A stretch of DNA of 52,608 nt from Muribaculaceae bacterium (lineage in GTDB: Bacteria > Bacteroidota > Bacteroidia > Bacteroidales > Muribaculaceae): positions 1 through 52,608 of the forward strand of contig JAFZAC010000025.1 in the NCBI GenBank assembly GCA_017548365.1, given 5' to 3'. A program made the translations under genes and the position numbers. Below are positions 1 to 8,370 of the stretch, one piece after another. A model generated the notes under the pieces. It worked only from the letters and a program-made list of their open reading frames with translations. It was not told the DNA's origin and searched no databases. Numbering within the stretch: position 1 is the stretch's first letter; each line of letters opens with the position of its first letter.

Positions 1-180
1 GTTGTAGATGATGGTAATATCAACCGATGAGATAATGCCGTCACCATCTTGATCTCCATTGACGATAGAACTCGCATCCTCGTTGAGCAGCCAGTTGTAG
101 AGAGCCGTAACATCGACGCTGGACACTATTCCGTCACCATTAACACTGGCACACATCCAGGCAATGATGACGGTAATCAA
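1..180 (-). CDS. Dockerin-like calcium-binding repeat protein, partial (runs off left edge)
   Basis: Read on the minus strand from about 180 to the left edge, an open frame encodes two dockerin-type repeats: VNGDGIVSSVDVTALYNWLL and GDQDGDGIISSVDITIIYN. Each has the D/N-x-D/N-G-x-I calcium loop followed by a helix, as in type I dockerins, which dock secreted enzymes onto cohesins or act as calcium-binding tails. The start is unclear. An in-frame TGA lies upstream, and the only candidates are TTG at 180, which would give a short hydrophobic leader (LITVIIAWMCA), or ATG at 156. Dockerins usually sit at the C-terminus of large enzymes, so a frame that opens just before the repeats may be a small exported protein or a decayed 3' remnant. 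The dockerin call is fairly firm; gene integrity is not. Confidence 0.5.
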   Translation of the reverse strand, partial: MITVIIAWMCASVNGDGIVSSVDVTALYNWLLNEDASSIVNGDQDGDGIISSVDITIIYN

Positions 181-423
181 TTTTGTCGTCTTAAGAGCTA
201 AGTTAGCAATGAATCAGTTAATCATAGTTTCCGTTTTACTCAGATTTTTTTGGAGCGTCTTTTTTATCATTGGATTCCGATGCCACAGCTTTTCTTGTTT
301 CTTTAAGATTGTTGAGGTCGGCTTGAAAGAGTTGTTTAACCTTTATTTCAGTCCTATAAGTCGTAAATAGCGAACAAATTCAAAATTCTTTTTCAAATAA
401 TTCTTTTGTTGAGGTAAAATGCT
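181..423. other. Intergenic region, no gene recognised
   Basis: An AT-rich spacer lies between the divergent dockerin-like frame and ornithine carbamoyltransferase. A short plus-strand frame at 164-370 looks random and hydrophobic, with no family resemblance. I see no RNA gene or strong hairpin. Confidence 0.5.
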
Positions 424-431
424 TACCTTTG
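424..431 (+). promoter_or_regulatory. Promoter -7 element upstream of ornithine carbamoyltransferase
   Basis: TACCTTTG matches the Bacteroidetes -7 consensus TAnnTTTG. A TTTG lies at 405-408, but its 15-nt spacing is shorter than the usual 19-21. The predicted transcript has a leader of roughly 45 nt before ATG 482, which argues for that start and against the upstream in-frame ATG at 419. Confidence 0.55.
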
Positions 432-481
432 CGGCAAATTTCAAAATACACATTTTATTAACAATAAAACAATTTAAAACT

Positions 482-1474
482 ATGCCAAGAAGTTTATCAG
501 GAAGAAATTTCTTGAAGTTATTAGACTTCACCACCGAGGAAATCCAGTATTTACTTGAGCTTTCTAAAGATTTCAAGCGTCTTAAACGCACCAACACCCC
601 CCACAAGTACCTAACCGGCAAGAATATCGTGCTGTTGTTTGAGAAGACTTCAACCCGCACCCGCTGCTCGTTTGAGGTAGCAGGTAACGACCTGGGTATG
701 GGCGTGACCTACCTCGACCCCGCTTCGTCACAGATGGGCAACAAGGAGTCGCTCGAAGACACCGCCAAGGTGCTTGGTCGCATGTTTGACGGTATCGAGT
801 ACCGCGGTTTTGACCAGGACATCGTTGAGGATCTGGGCCGCTATGCTGGTATCCCCGTGTGGAATGGTCTTACCACCGAGTTCCACCCAACTCAGATGCT
901 TGCCGACGTTCTCACTATCGAGGAAAACTTTGGCCACTACAAGGGCTTGAAGATGGTCTTCATGGGCGATGCTCGCAACAACGTTGCCAACTCGCTGATG
1001 GTTGTTTCGGCTAAGCTCGGTATCAACTTTGTGGCTTGCGGTCCCAAGGACAATATGCCCGATGAGAAGCTCGTTGCCACCTGTCGCAAGATTGCCAAGG
1101 AGAACGGATGCACCATCACCCTCACCGACGACGTGAAGAAGGGCACCAAGGGCGCCGACGTTATCTACACCGACATCTGGGTATCGATGGGTGAGCCCGC
1201 CGAGCTTTGGGAGAAGCGCATCAATCTGCTCAGCCCCTATCAAGTGAACGACGAGGTGATGGCCAACGCCAACCCCGACGCCATCTTCCTGCACTGCTTG
1301 CCTTCGTTCCACGACCTCGAAACTTCGGTTGGCCGTGAGATTTACGAGAAATTCGGCTTGAAGGAGATGGAGGTTACCGACAAGGTATTCCGCAGCCCAC
1401 AATCTAAGGTATTTGACGAGGCCGAGAACCGTATGCACACCATCAAGGCTGTGATGTACGCAACGTTAAAGTAG
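482..1474 (+). CDS. argF: Ornithine carbamoyltransferase (probably catabolic)
   Basis: This 330-residue enzyme interconverts ornithine plus carbamoyl phosphate with citrulline plus phosphate. It has the carbamoyl-phosphate loop STRTR (57-61), HPTQ (135-138), the ornithine-binding DxWxSMG (231-237) and HCLPSFHD (271-278). SMG and HCLP are hallmarks of true ornithine carbamoyltransferases. Many gut Bacteroidales make arginine with a separate N-succinylornithine carbamoyltransferase, so this one is more likely catabolic, as its neighbour carbamate kinase also suggests. I chose ATG 482 because the -7 promoter element overlaps the upstream ATG. arcB would be an equally apt symbol. No arginine deiminase gene is nearby. 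Confidence 0.9.
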   Translation: MPRSLSGRNFLKLLDFTTEEIQYLLELSKDFKRLKRTNTPHKYLTGKNIVLLFEKTSTRTRCSFEVAGNDLGMGVTYLDPASSQMGNKESLEDTAKVLGRMFDGIEYRGFDQDIVEDLGRYAGIPVWNGLTTEFHPTQMLADVLTIEENFGHYKGLKMVFMGDARNNVANSLMVVSAKLGINFVACGPKDNMPDEKLVATCRKIAKENGCTITLTDDVKKGTKGADVIYTDIWVSMGEPAELWEKRINLLSPYQVNDEVMANANPDAIFLHCLPSFHDLETSVGREIYEKFGLKEMEVTDKVFRSPQSKVFDEAENRMHTIKAVMYATLK

Positions 1475-1541
1475 AATGATTAGGGAAGAGAGATTAGAGA
1501 TGCTAAAACACTCTCAACTCTCCCCTCTCAACTAAAAAACT

Positions 1542-2483
1542 ATGAGCAAACGATTAGTTATAGCCTTGGGCGGTAACGCTCTGGGCAAAACTCCTCAGGA
1601 ACAGCTCGAGCTGGTGAAAGGCACTGCCTCGACCATCGTCGACCTCGTTGAGGAAGGATATGACGTGGTAATTGGCCATGGCAACGGCCCTCAGGTGGGT
1701 ATGGTGAACCTCGCGTTTGAGTACAGCGCCAACAACGGCGGTGGCACTCCAGCGATGCCATTCCCCGAGTGCGGCGCCATGACTCAGGGCTACATTGGCT
1801 ATCATCTGCAGCAGGCTGTGGAGCGTGAGCTCGCCCGCCGTGGCATCGACAAGCCCTGTGCAGCAGTGGTTACCCAGGTGGTTGTTGACCAGAATGACAG
1901 CGCATTCCAGAACCCCACAAAGCCTGTGGGAATGTTCTACAGCAAGGAAGATGCCGACCGCATCGTAGCCGAGACAGGCTACACCTTTGTTGAGGATGCT
2001 GGTCGCGGTTACCGCCGCGTGGTGCCCTCGCCCATTCCAGTGAAGATTGTTGAGTTGCCTATCGTTGAGCAACTCGTGAGTCTTCACAGTGTGGTAATCA
2101 CCGTGGGCGGTGGCGGCATCCCCGTGATGGAAAAAGGTCCTGGCGACTATGAGGGTGTGGCAGCAGTTATCGACAAAGACCGCGCCAGCGCAAAGTTAGC
2201 GCTTGACCTCAATGCCGACATGCTGGTAATCCTCACTGCTGTTGAGAAGGTTTCTATCAATTTCAACAAGCCCGACCAGAAGGATCTTGACCGCATGACA
2301 ATAGCCGAAGCGCGCCAGTACATCGCCGAGGGACACTTCGCTCCCGGCAGCATGCTCCCCAAGGTGGAGTCTTGCATCAGCTTCGTGGAGAACACCACTG
2401 GCGGCACTGCCCTCATCACCTCGCTCGACAAAGCACGTGAGGCCCTCAAGGGCAACACCGGCACAATCCTAGTGAAAGAGTAA
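1542..2483 (+). CDS. arcC: Carbamate kinase
   Basis: This 313-residue cytosolic kinase of the amino-acid kinase fold makes ATP, ammonia and CO2 from carbamoyl phosphate and ADP. The N-terminus has the GGNAL loop (10-14), followed by GHGNGPQVG (about 45-53), the GGGGIPV segment and the KDRAS motif typical of carbamate kinases. It lies 67 bp after ornithine carbamoyltransferase on the same strand, so the pair can run citrulline to ornithine with ATP gain. The spacer contains purine-rich and pyrimidine-rich stretches that can partly pair. A strong hairpin terminator follows. The family call is very secure; the catabolic direction is inferred from pairing. Confidence 0.93.
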   Translation: MSKRLVIALGGNALGKTPQEQLELVKGTASTIVDLVEEGYDVVIGHGNGPQVGMVNLAFEYSANNGGGTPAMPFPECGAMTQGYIGYHLQQAVERELARRGIDKPCAAVVTQVVVDQNDSAFQNPTKPVGMFYSKEDADRIVAETGYTFVEDAGRGYRRVVPSPIPVKIVELPIVEQLVSLHSVVITVGGGGIPVMEKGPGDYEGVAAVIDKDRASAKLALDLNADMLVILTAVEKVSINFNKPDQKDLDRMTIAEARQYIAEGHFAPGSMLPKVESCISFVENTTGGTALITSLDKAREALKGNTGTILVKE

Positions 2484-2509
2484 GAATCACACTATTTCAC
2501 ACACATAAC

Positions 2510-2552
2510 ACGAGGGCAGGGAACAATCCCTGCCCTCGTTATTTATATTATT
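2510..2552. terminator. Bidirectional terminator between arcC and the zinc-finger lipoprotein
   Basis: A perfect 13-bp stem (2510-2522 with 2527-2539) encloses an ACAA loop and is followed by a T-rich stretch. The two flanking genes converge on it, so it can serve both. Confidence 0.9.
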
Positions 2553-2570
2553 CCTAAACTTTGGATGTAG

Positions 2571-3374
2571 TTATTTTCCGCTGCCGCCACAATCGGGACA
2601 TGTCATCTTGCCAGAACCTTTGGTCATGTGCTCATTTGCATATCCTTCATCGGTTTTATAGCCGCTGCCACCACATTTCTTGCAACCATAATAGCTATTA
2701 AAATGGTATACTTCATCATACCATCCCGAATCGCCTGTTTCTCTTTTTACTGTATACCCTTTACCACCGCACTTCGAGCAGTTTACAGTACCGCTACCAC
2801 CGCAAGTGGGGCATACGTTGCCTGCCTGGCTGGCAAAGATGGTAACACTCTGATTGTCGCTAGTGAGTTTTATCTCACCGCGCTTGGCGCTTTCTTCGTT
2901 GGCAGGAGCTGTTACAGTGAGCACACCACCGGCAAAGCTGGCAGTAAATCCTTCGGGAGCCTCAACTTGAATTGCTCCATCAGTATCGATATTAATTGTC
3001 TGTGTACCACCTTCTTTCTCAAACTCTACCTTGTCGCTTGCTGGAGTGATGTGGGTACACCTTGAATACTGTGTAACCTTAATTATTGCTTGCACATTAT
3101 CCTTTCCCTTGAGCACAATATCACCTGAGCGCACAGCGCCTGTTTCGTTTCTTTCTGTCTTTATCACCAACGTGCCGTCATGGGTATCGGTCTTCACCCA
3201 TTCGGGGCAGACATCAATATCCCAACTGCCATCAGCAGTTACTGTAATATTTTCCTCGCCGCCATCAATAGTGAAATCGACAGAAGCCTTCTCGGGATTA
3301 ACAAACGTGGCTCCACTGCACGCCATGAGCATCAACAACGCCACTACACTCAAGTAATAAATAATCTTTTTCAT
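2571..3374 (-). CDS. Lipoprotein with two BACON-like domains and a C-terminal DnaJ-type zinc finger
   Basis: This 267-residue protein has a lipoprotein signal ending in LMAC (Cys19). Residues about 25-104 and 110-184 look like two BACON-type immunoglobulin-like domains, recognised by ITVTADGSWDI, the closing VTQ pattern and SGDIVL. Bacteroidetes use BACON domains in surface glycan-binding proteins. The C-terminus has four CxxCxGxG motifs at 188-195, 199-206, 231-238 and 259-266, the full set of the DnaJ cysteine-rich zinc finger, here on an exported lipoprotein with no J domain. Motif 1 starts almost directly after the second BACON domain. Two relatives lie at 40986-42194. A TATATTTG promoter element sits at 3422-3429 on the minus strand. 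Substrate and function are unknown. Confidence 0.8.
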   Translation of the reverse strand: MKKIIYYLSVVALLMLMACSGATFVNPEKASVDFTIDGGEENITVTADGSWDIDVCPEWVKTDTHDGTLVIKTERNETGAVRSGDIVLKGKDNVQAIIKVTQYSRCTHITPASDKVEFEKEGGTQTINIDTDGAIQVEAPEGFTASFAGGVLTVTAPANEESAKRGEIKLTSDNQSVTIFASQAGNVCPTCGGSGTVNCSKCGGKGYTVKRETGDSGWYDEVYHFNSYYGCKKCGGSGYKTDEGYANEHMTKGSGKMTCPDCGGSGK

Positions 3375-3548
3375 ATTCTTTGTATTATTAGGTTAACATA
3401 TCAGCTTTTCTTTTCAAAATGCAAATATAATCTCTTTATTTCAATTAATTGCATTCCATTTGTGTCCTTTTCAAAAAAAATCCTCCTATTAATTCCATTT
3501 TTGGGGAGTTTTTGGTTTTTTAATCGTGTTTGTTTCGCCAAAAATTAC

Positions 3549-3556
3549 TAACTTTG
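3549..3556 (+). promoter_or_regulatory. Promoter -7 element for the parC cluster
   Basis: TAACTTTG fits TAnnTTTG. It lies about 58 bp before the parC start and no clear -33 TTTG sits at the optimal distance. It is the best candidate promoter for the cluster 3615-10746. Confidence 0.5.
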
Positions 3557-3614
3557 TCGATTAATTACTACTTTAGGTAATTTATATAGTTTTTAAAACT
3601 CTACAAAAACCTGA

Positions 3615-6455
3615 ATGAGCAACGACAACAACATACAAGACGACCAGCTACAGCAGCCCAACGACCCAGCTAAGCAGGAGGAAAAAGCATCAACTGAGGC
3701 TGAAAACTCTCCCTCTAAGGTAGAGGAGGCCAAGGGGAGTAAGTCCGAGTCAACTGAGTCAACTGAGTCAACTGAGTCAACTGAGTCAGCCGAGTTAACT
3801 GAGTCACAATCCCCGATCACAATCCCCGATCACGATTCTCACTCTGCAACCGCCAAAAAGGACAAGCGTCTCAAGCTCTCGGGCATGTATGAGAACTGGT
3901 TTATCGACTATGCCAGCTATGTAATCCTGGAGCGCGCCATTCCACACATTGAGGATGGTCTCAAGCCTGTGCAGCGACGCATCCTCCATGTGATGAAGGA
4001 GAGCGATGACGGCCATTACACCAAGGTTGCCGGTATCGTGGGCGATACCATGCACTACCACCCACATGGCGATGCATCGATTGGCGATGCACTGGTGCAA
4101 CTGGGACAGAAGGAACTGCTCATCGACACACAGGGAAACTGGGGTAACATACTCACCGGCGACGGTGCTGCTGCCCCTCGTTATATCGAGGCTCGTCTGA
4201 GCGAGTTTGCTCTCGAGGTAGCTTTCGACAACAAGGTCACCGACTGGACTATGAGCTACGACGGCCGCAACCGCGAGCCTATCACTCTGCCAGTGAAATT
4301 CCCATTATTGCTCGCTCAAGGCGCCGAGGGTATTGCTGTGGGACTCTCGTGCAAGATTCTCCCTCACAACTTCAACGAGATTCTCGATGCCGCCATATCC
4401 TACCTCAAGGGTGAGGAGTTCCAGCTCTACCCCGACTTCCCCACGGGAGGATATATCGACGTGAACAACTACCGTGACGGTGAACGAGGCGGCAACGTGA
4501 GAGTGCGCACCAAAATCGAAAAACTCGACAACAAAACTCTTGTAGTCAAAGATTTGCCCTACGGCAAGACAACCAGCACCCTTATCGACTCTATCCTCAA
4601 GGCTGCCGAGAAAGGCAAGATAAAAATCAAGAAAGTAGAGGACAACACCTCGTCGACTGCAGAGATTATCGTCACCTTGCAACCCGGCACTTCGAGCGAT
4701 AAAGCCATTGACGCACTCTACGCATTCAGCGACTGCGAAACGAGCATTTCCCCCAACATCTGCGTCATCAAGGACGAAAAACCACAGTTCTTGACTGCCA
4801 CTCACCTGTTGCAATTCAGCGTCGACCACACCAAGGAAATTCTCAAGAAAGAACTCGAGATTCAACGCCTGGAAACCATGGAGTCGCTGTTCTTTGCCTC
4901 GCTCGAAAAGATTTTCATCGAGGAGCGCATCTACAAGGATAGAGGCTATGAACAAGCTAAGGACGAAGATGCCGCCGTGAAGCACATCGACAAGCGATTG
5001 GAACCATTCAAACCGCAGTTCTACCGCGCAATTACCCGCGACGACATCCTGCGACTGATGGAAATCAAGATGAAGCGCATCGTCAAGTTCAACAGTGACA
5101 AGGCCGACAACTATATCGCTATGCTCAATGAGCGTCTTGCCGACATTGATGACAAACTCGCCCATCTGGTGAAGCACACCATCAAATGGTATGAGAACCT
5201 GAAAAAGAAATATGGCCACCTGCATCCCCGCAAGACCACCATTCGCGACTTCGACACCATCGTTGCCAGCAAGGTGGCCGAGGCCAACGAGAAGCTTTAT
5301 ATCAACCGTCAGGAGGGATTTATCGGCACATCGCTCAAGAAAGATGAGTACATCTGCAACTGCAGCGACATCGATGATTTAATCATCTTCTACAAGGACG
5401 GCAAGTACAAGGTCGTGAAGGTTGCCGAGAAACTATACGTGGGTAAGCACATAATGCATGTGGGTGTCTACAAGCGCAATGACACTCGCACCATTTACAA
5501 CGTCCTCTATACAGATGGACGCGGTGGCACTACCTACATGAAGCGTTTTGCCATCACAGGTGTCACTCGCGACAAGGAATATGACATAACGCAAGGCAAA
5601 CCTGGATCGAAAATACTGTGGTTCACTGTCAACCCCAACGGCGAGGCCGAAGTGCTGAGAATAACACTCAAACCCAAGAAACACCTCAGGGTGCTGCAGT
5701 TCGACCTCGATCTTGCCGATATGGCAATCAAGGGCAAGACTGTGAGAGGCAACATGGTGACCAAGAACGAAATTCACCGCATCTCCCTCAAGGAGCACGG
5801 ACGCTCCACGCTGGGCGACCGCGAAGTTTGGTTTGACCAGGACATCCTGCGCATCAACTACGAGGGACACGGCGTTTCGCTGGGCAAATTTGCCGGTGAT
5901 GACCGCATTCTGGTAATCATGAAGAACGGCGATTTCTACACCACCAGCAACGAGGCCACAAACCACTACGAAGAAGGCATCCTGCGCATAATGAAGTATG
6001 ACCCAAGTATCGTGTGGACAGCTATCCTCAACGATGCCGACCAGGGATATGTATACCTCAAGCGATTCACACTTGACGACAACAACAAAAAGCAGCGCAT
6101 GATAGGCGACAATCCCGAGTCGAGCCTTATCCTGCTCTCGAGCGAGAAATACCCGCGCTTTGAGGTGAAGTTCGGCGGTGACGACAGCGTGCGCGACAAT
6201 CTCATAGTCGACGCCGAGGAGTTCATTGCCGTCAAGAGTTTCCACGCCAAGGGCAAGCGACTCACCAACTACAAGGTGGACACCGTTACCGAGCTTGAGC
6301 CACGCATCGTCGAGGAGGAGGCTCCACAGGAACAAGAAGAGTCAAATCCTGAACAAGACACTGAATTGCTTGCCGACATCGACCAACAAGAGGTACGCGA
6401 CAAACTCACAGGGCAGACACGTCTATTTGACGATGACGAAGAAGACAAATCTTAG
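3615..6455 (+). CDS. parC: DNA topoisomerase IV subunit A
   Basis: This 946-residue type IIA topoisomerase A subunit cuts and rejoins DNA and works with ParE to decatenate chromosomes. The winged-helix/tower core starts near residue 85, with KPVQRRIL (117-124) and the catalytic tyrosine Tyr190 in PRYIEARLSE. The C-terminal half is the divergent DNA-wrapping region, ending in an acidic tail. The helix-4 segment HGDASIGDAL carries Ala154 at the position equivalent to the quinolone-contacting Ser of GyrA and ParC. About 85 residues precede the catalytic core; they include four Ser-Thr-Glu repeats and a stretch encoded by a sequence also found at 42754-42827. I call ParC and not GyrA from the divergent C-terminus and the HGDASI motif; the partner ParE is not in the window. 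Confidence 0.88.
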   Translation: MSNDNNIQDDQLQQPNDPAKQEEKASTEAENSPSKVEEAKGSKSESTESTESTESTESAELTESQSPITIPDHDSHSATAKKDKRLKLSGMYENWFIDYASYVILERAIPHIEDGLKPVQRRILHVMKESDDGHYTKVAGIVGDTMHYHPHGDASIGDALVQLGQKELLIDTQGNWGNILTGDGAAAPRYIEARLSEFALEVAFDNKVTDWTMSYDGRNREPITLPVKFPLLLAQGAEGIAVGLSCKILPHNFNEILDAAISYLKGEEFQLYPDFPTGGYIDVNNYRDGERGGNVRVRTKIEKLDNKTLVVKDLPYGKTTSTLIDSILKAAEKGKIKIKKVEDNTSSTAEIIVTLQPGTSSDKAIDALYAFSDCETSISPNICVIKDEKPQFLTATHLLQFSVDHTKEILKKELEIQRLETMESLFFASLEKIFIEERIYKDRGYEQAKDEDAAVKHIDKRLEPFKPQFYRAITRDDILRLMEIKMKRIVKFNSDKADNYIAMLNERLADIDDKLAHLVKHTIKWYENLKKKYGHLHPRKTTIRDFDTIVASKVAEANEKLYINRQEGFIGTSLKKDEYICNCSDIDDLIIFYKDGKYKVVKVAEKLYVGKHIMHVGVYKRNDTRTIYNVLYTDGRGGTTYMKRFAITGVTRDKEYDITQGKPGSKILWFTVNPNGEAEVLRITLKPKKHLRVLQFDLDLADMAIKGKTVRGNMVTKNEIHRISLKEHGRSTLGDREVWFDQDILRINYEGHGVSLGKFAGDDRILVIMKNGDFYTTSNEATNHYEEGILRIMKYDPSIVWTAILNDADQGYVYLKRFTLDDNNKKQRMIGDNPESSLILLSSEKYPRFEVKFGGDDSVRDNLIVDAEEFIAVKSFHAKGKRLTNYKVDTVTELEPRIVEEEAPQEQEESNPEQDTELLADIDQQEVRDKLTGQTRLFDDDEEDKS
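3749..3798 (+). repeat. 9-bp tandem repeat inside parC
   Basis: Unit TCAACTGAG, encoding Ser-Thr-Glu, is repeated four times in a row and then degenerates. The unit is a multiple of three, so copy-number change would lengthen or shorten the disordered N-terminus without a frameshift. Confidence 0.9.
3812..3836 (+). repeat. 25-bp copy of the CGATCAC repeat core within parC
   Basis: The 25 bp here match 42803-42827 and 42754-42778 with one difference (C at 3826, T in both other copies). Within parC it encodes part of the SPITIPDHD linker. A match of 24 in 25 between a coding and a non-coding locus about 39 kb apart is unlikely to be chance. Confidence 0.8.
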
Positions 6456-6467
6456 CAGATAACGACA

Positions 6468-7349
6468 ATGACAGCACGCAAGGTCTATACATGGGTTCTA
6501 TTTTTCATGCTACTTGTGGCATGGAATACCAACTGTGCTGTGGCTCAAGATTTGGAGCAAGAGAAACCCTTGAGGCCTGTGGCTCATATGTTCTCGGCGC
6601 AATACGGACATTCCACAGTGCTCGATTCCTACCTCTCGCCTCTGAAATATGGAGGGCATGCTATAGCTATCAACTACGAAGCACAGCAAGCCACAGGCTT
6701 CAACCCCGAGAAGTGGACCAGGCAACTGCGTTTGGGCGTCGACTACGACTATACCCACAACCCTGCCGGCAATCACACTATGCACGCCCTCATGGTTGAC
6801 GCAAGCTGGGGGATGATGCACCGCTGGAAAGATATTCTCACGCCAGGGCTGCAATTTCAACTGGGCGGTGAGACTCAGTTCAGAGGGGGCGCTGTATATA
6901 ACGCCTACAACAGCAACAACGTGGTTTCGGCACGCATTCATTGGAACGTGGGGCTTTTAGGGCAGGCAGTCTACAACATGCACATCAAGCGATTACCCAT
7001 TACACTACGTTATCAAGCTATACTTCCTGTTGCTGGAGCGTTCTTCGCTCCCGACTATGACGAAGCCTACTACGAGATTTATCTGGGCAACCACAGCAAT
7101 CTCGCACACTTTGGATGGTGGGGCAACCGCTTCGACCTTGACCACACAATCTCGGCTGACTTGCATCTAGGCAGCACCATTCTGCGCATCGGCTACCGAA
7201 ACCGTATCAACTCGTCGTGGATCAACAACATCAACACCCGCGACATCGCCCACTATCTCGTCATTGGCATTGGTGGCGAGTTCCTCAACGTGGGGGCTAA
7301 GAATAAGTCTAAGTTGAACAACAACACAATATCGTCGATTTATCCATGA
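6468..7349 (+). CDS. Exported DUF3316-like protein
   Basis: This 293-residue protein has a signal peptide (hydrophobic about 8-25, cleavage near AVAQ). The body is rich in aromatic and alternating polar residues, as in outer-membrane or periplasmic beta-barrels. HSTVLDSYLSPLKYGG near residue 50 recalls the DUF3316 family of Bacteroidetes, whose function is unknown. It starts 12 bp after parC, and its stop overlaps the next start by 4 bp (ATGA), so it is probably co-transcribed and coupled to the S41 protease. The family name is from memory of the motif pattern; a generic outer-membrane beta-barrel protein is the alternative. Confidence 0.6.
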   Translation: MTARKVYTWVLFFMLLVAWNTNCAVAQDLEQEKPLRPVAHMFSAQYGHSTVLDSYLSPLKYGGHAIAINYEAQQATGFNPEKWTRQLRLGVDYDYTHNPAGNHTMHALMVDASWGMMHRWKDILTPGLQFQLGGETQFRGGAVYNAYNSNNVVSARIHWNVGLLGQAVYNMHIKRLPITLRYQAILPVAGAFFAPDYDEAYYEIYLGNHSNLAHFGWWGNRFDLDHTISADLHLGSTILRIGYRNRINSSWINNINTRDIAHYLVIGIGGEFLNVGAKNKSKLNNNTISSIYP

Positions 7350-8365
7350 AACGTCTGTTTTACACATTGATCGCCATCTTGGTACTGATTCCGCTCAACT
7401 CCTGCCATGACCAGGTGGAGTGGGACAACGACCCCTATGGCAACTTCGATGCCTTATGGTCAATACTCGACGAGCATTACTGCTTCTTTGCATATAAAGA
7501 CGTAGACTGGCAGGCGGTCAAGGCAAAGTATCGATGCCAGATTCACGATGACATTACCAATCGCGAGCTCTTTGACCTGTGCAGCGATATGCTCAAGGAG
7601 TTGCAAGACGGACACACCAATCTCATATCCACATTCGATGTATCACGATACTGGATTTGGGAACAATACCCTATCAACTACGACGAGCGTCTCATCGACG
7701 AGTACTATCTCAACTTCAACTACAGGCGGGCTTCAGGAATCAAATACCAGATTTTAGGCAATAATTTTGCCTATATGTACTACGGAGATTTCGCAAGCGG
7801 TATTGGCGACGGAAATCTCGACATTATACTCAACAATCTCGCAGCAAGCGACGGACTGATTATCGATGTGCGCAACAACGGCGGTGGCTACCTCACAAAT
7901 GTTGAGACTTTTGTGGGAAGATTCATTGACGAGCGCATATATGCCGGTTCCATTCAACACAAGACAGGAACTGGCCACAATGATTTTTCCGAGCCTTATG
8001 ATTACTACTTTGAACCTGCCCACGGACGAGTGCACTACAACAAACCAATTGTTGTGCTCGCCAACCGAGGCTCGTTCAGCGCAACCAACAATTTCGTCTC
8101 TATCATGAAATCGCTGCCCAATGTCACCATCGTGGGTGATGTCACCGGTGGCGGATGTGGATTGCCATTCACCAGCGAACTGCCCAACGGATGGAGCATA
8201 CGATTCTCGGCCGCACCCATCACAGGGCCCGACGGAAAACTCACCGAGTTTGGAGTGGAGCCCGACGTGAAGGTCGATATGACTCAAGAAGACATCGCAA
8301 GCGGCAAAGACACCATCCTGGAAACTGCTTTTGAAATTCTGAAACACGAACGAATAAATAACTGA
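7346..8365 (+). CDS. S41-family peptidase lipoprotein
   Basis: This 339-residue lipoprotein (lipobox LNSC, Cys20) belongs to the C-terminal-processing/tricorn-like S41 serine proteases. It has the DGHTNL motif (about 88-93), IDVRNNGGG in the core, and the nucleophile region GSFSATN (about 237-243), where the second Ser is the likely catalytic residue. The PDZ domain of canonical CtpA proteins is not evident, which resembles the short periplasmic S41 lipoproteins of Bacteroides. It overlaps the upstream gene by 4 bp, and trmO starts 5 bp downstream. Its substrate is unknown; the coupling suggests that it acts with the DUF3316-like protein. Confidence 0.85.
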   Translation: MKRLFYTLIAILVLIPLNSCHDQVEWDNDPYGNFDALWSILDEHYCFFAYKDVDWQAVKAKYRCQIHDDITNRELFDLCSDMLKELQDGHTNLISTFDVSRYWIWEQYPINYDERLIDEYYLNFNYRRASGIKYQILGNNFAYMYYGDFASGIGDGNLDIILNNLAASDGLIIDVRNNGGGYLTNVETFVGRFIDERIYAGSIQHKTGTGHNDFSEPYDYYFEPAHGRVHYNKPIVVLANRGSFSATNNFVSIMKSLPNVTIVGDVTGGGCGLPFTSELPNGWSIRFSAAPITGPDGKLTEFGVEPDVKVDMTQEDIASGKDTILETAFEILKHERINN

Positions 8366-8370
8366 GAATT

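Noticed and set aside
728..1438. Long minus-strand frame opposite ornithine carbamoyltransferase (236 codons)
   Set aside because: It is antisense to a clear gene with all catalytic motifs, and has no family resemblance, signal or promoter. The same holds for long minus frames opposite parC (4305-5225 and 5433-6335) and others.
3749..3836. Phase-variable switch in parC
   Set aside because: Repeat units are multiples of three, so slippage would not turn the gene off.
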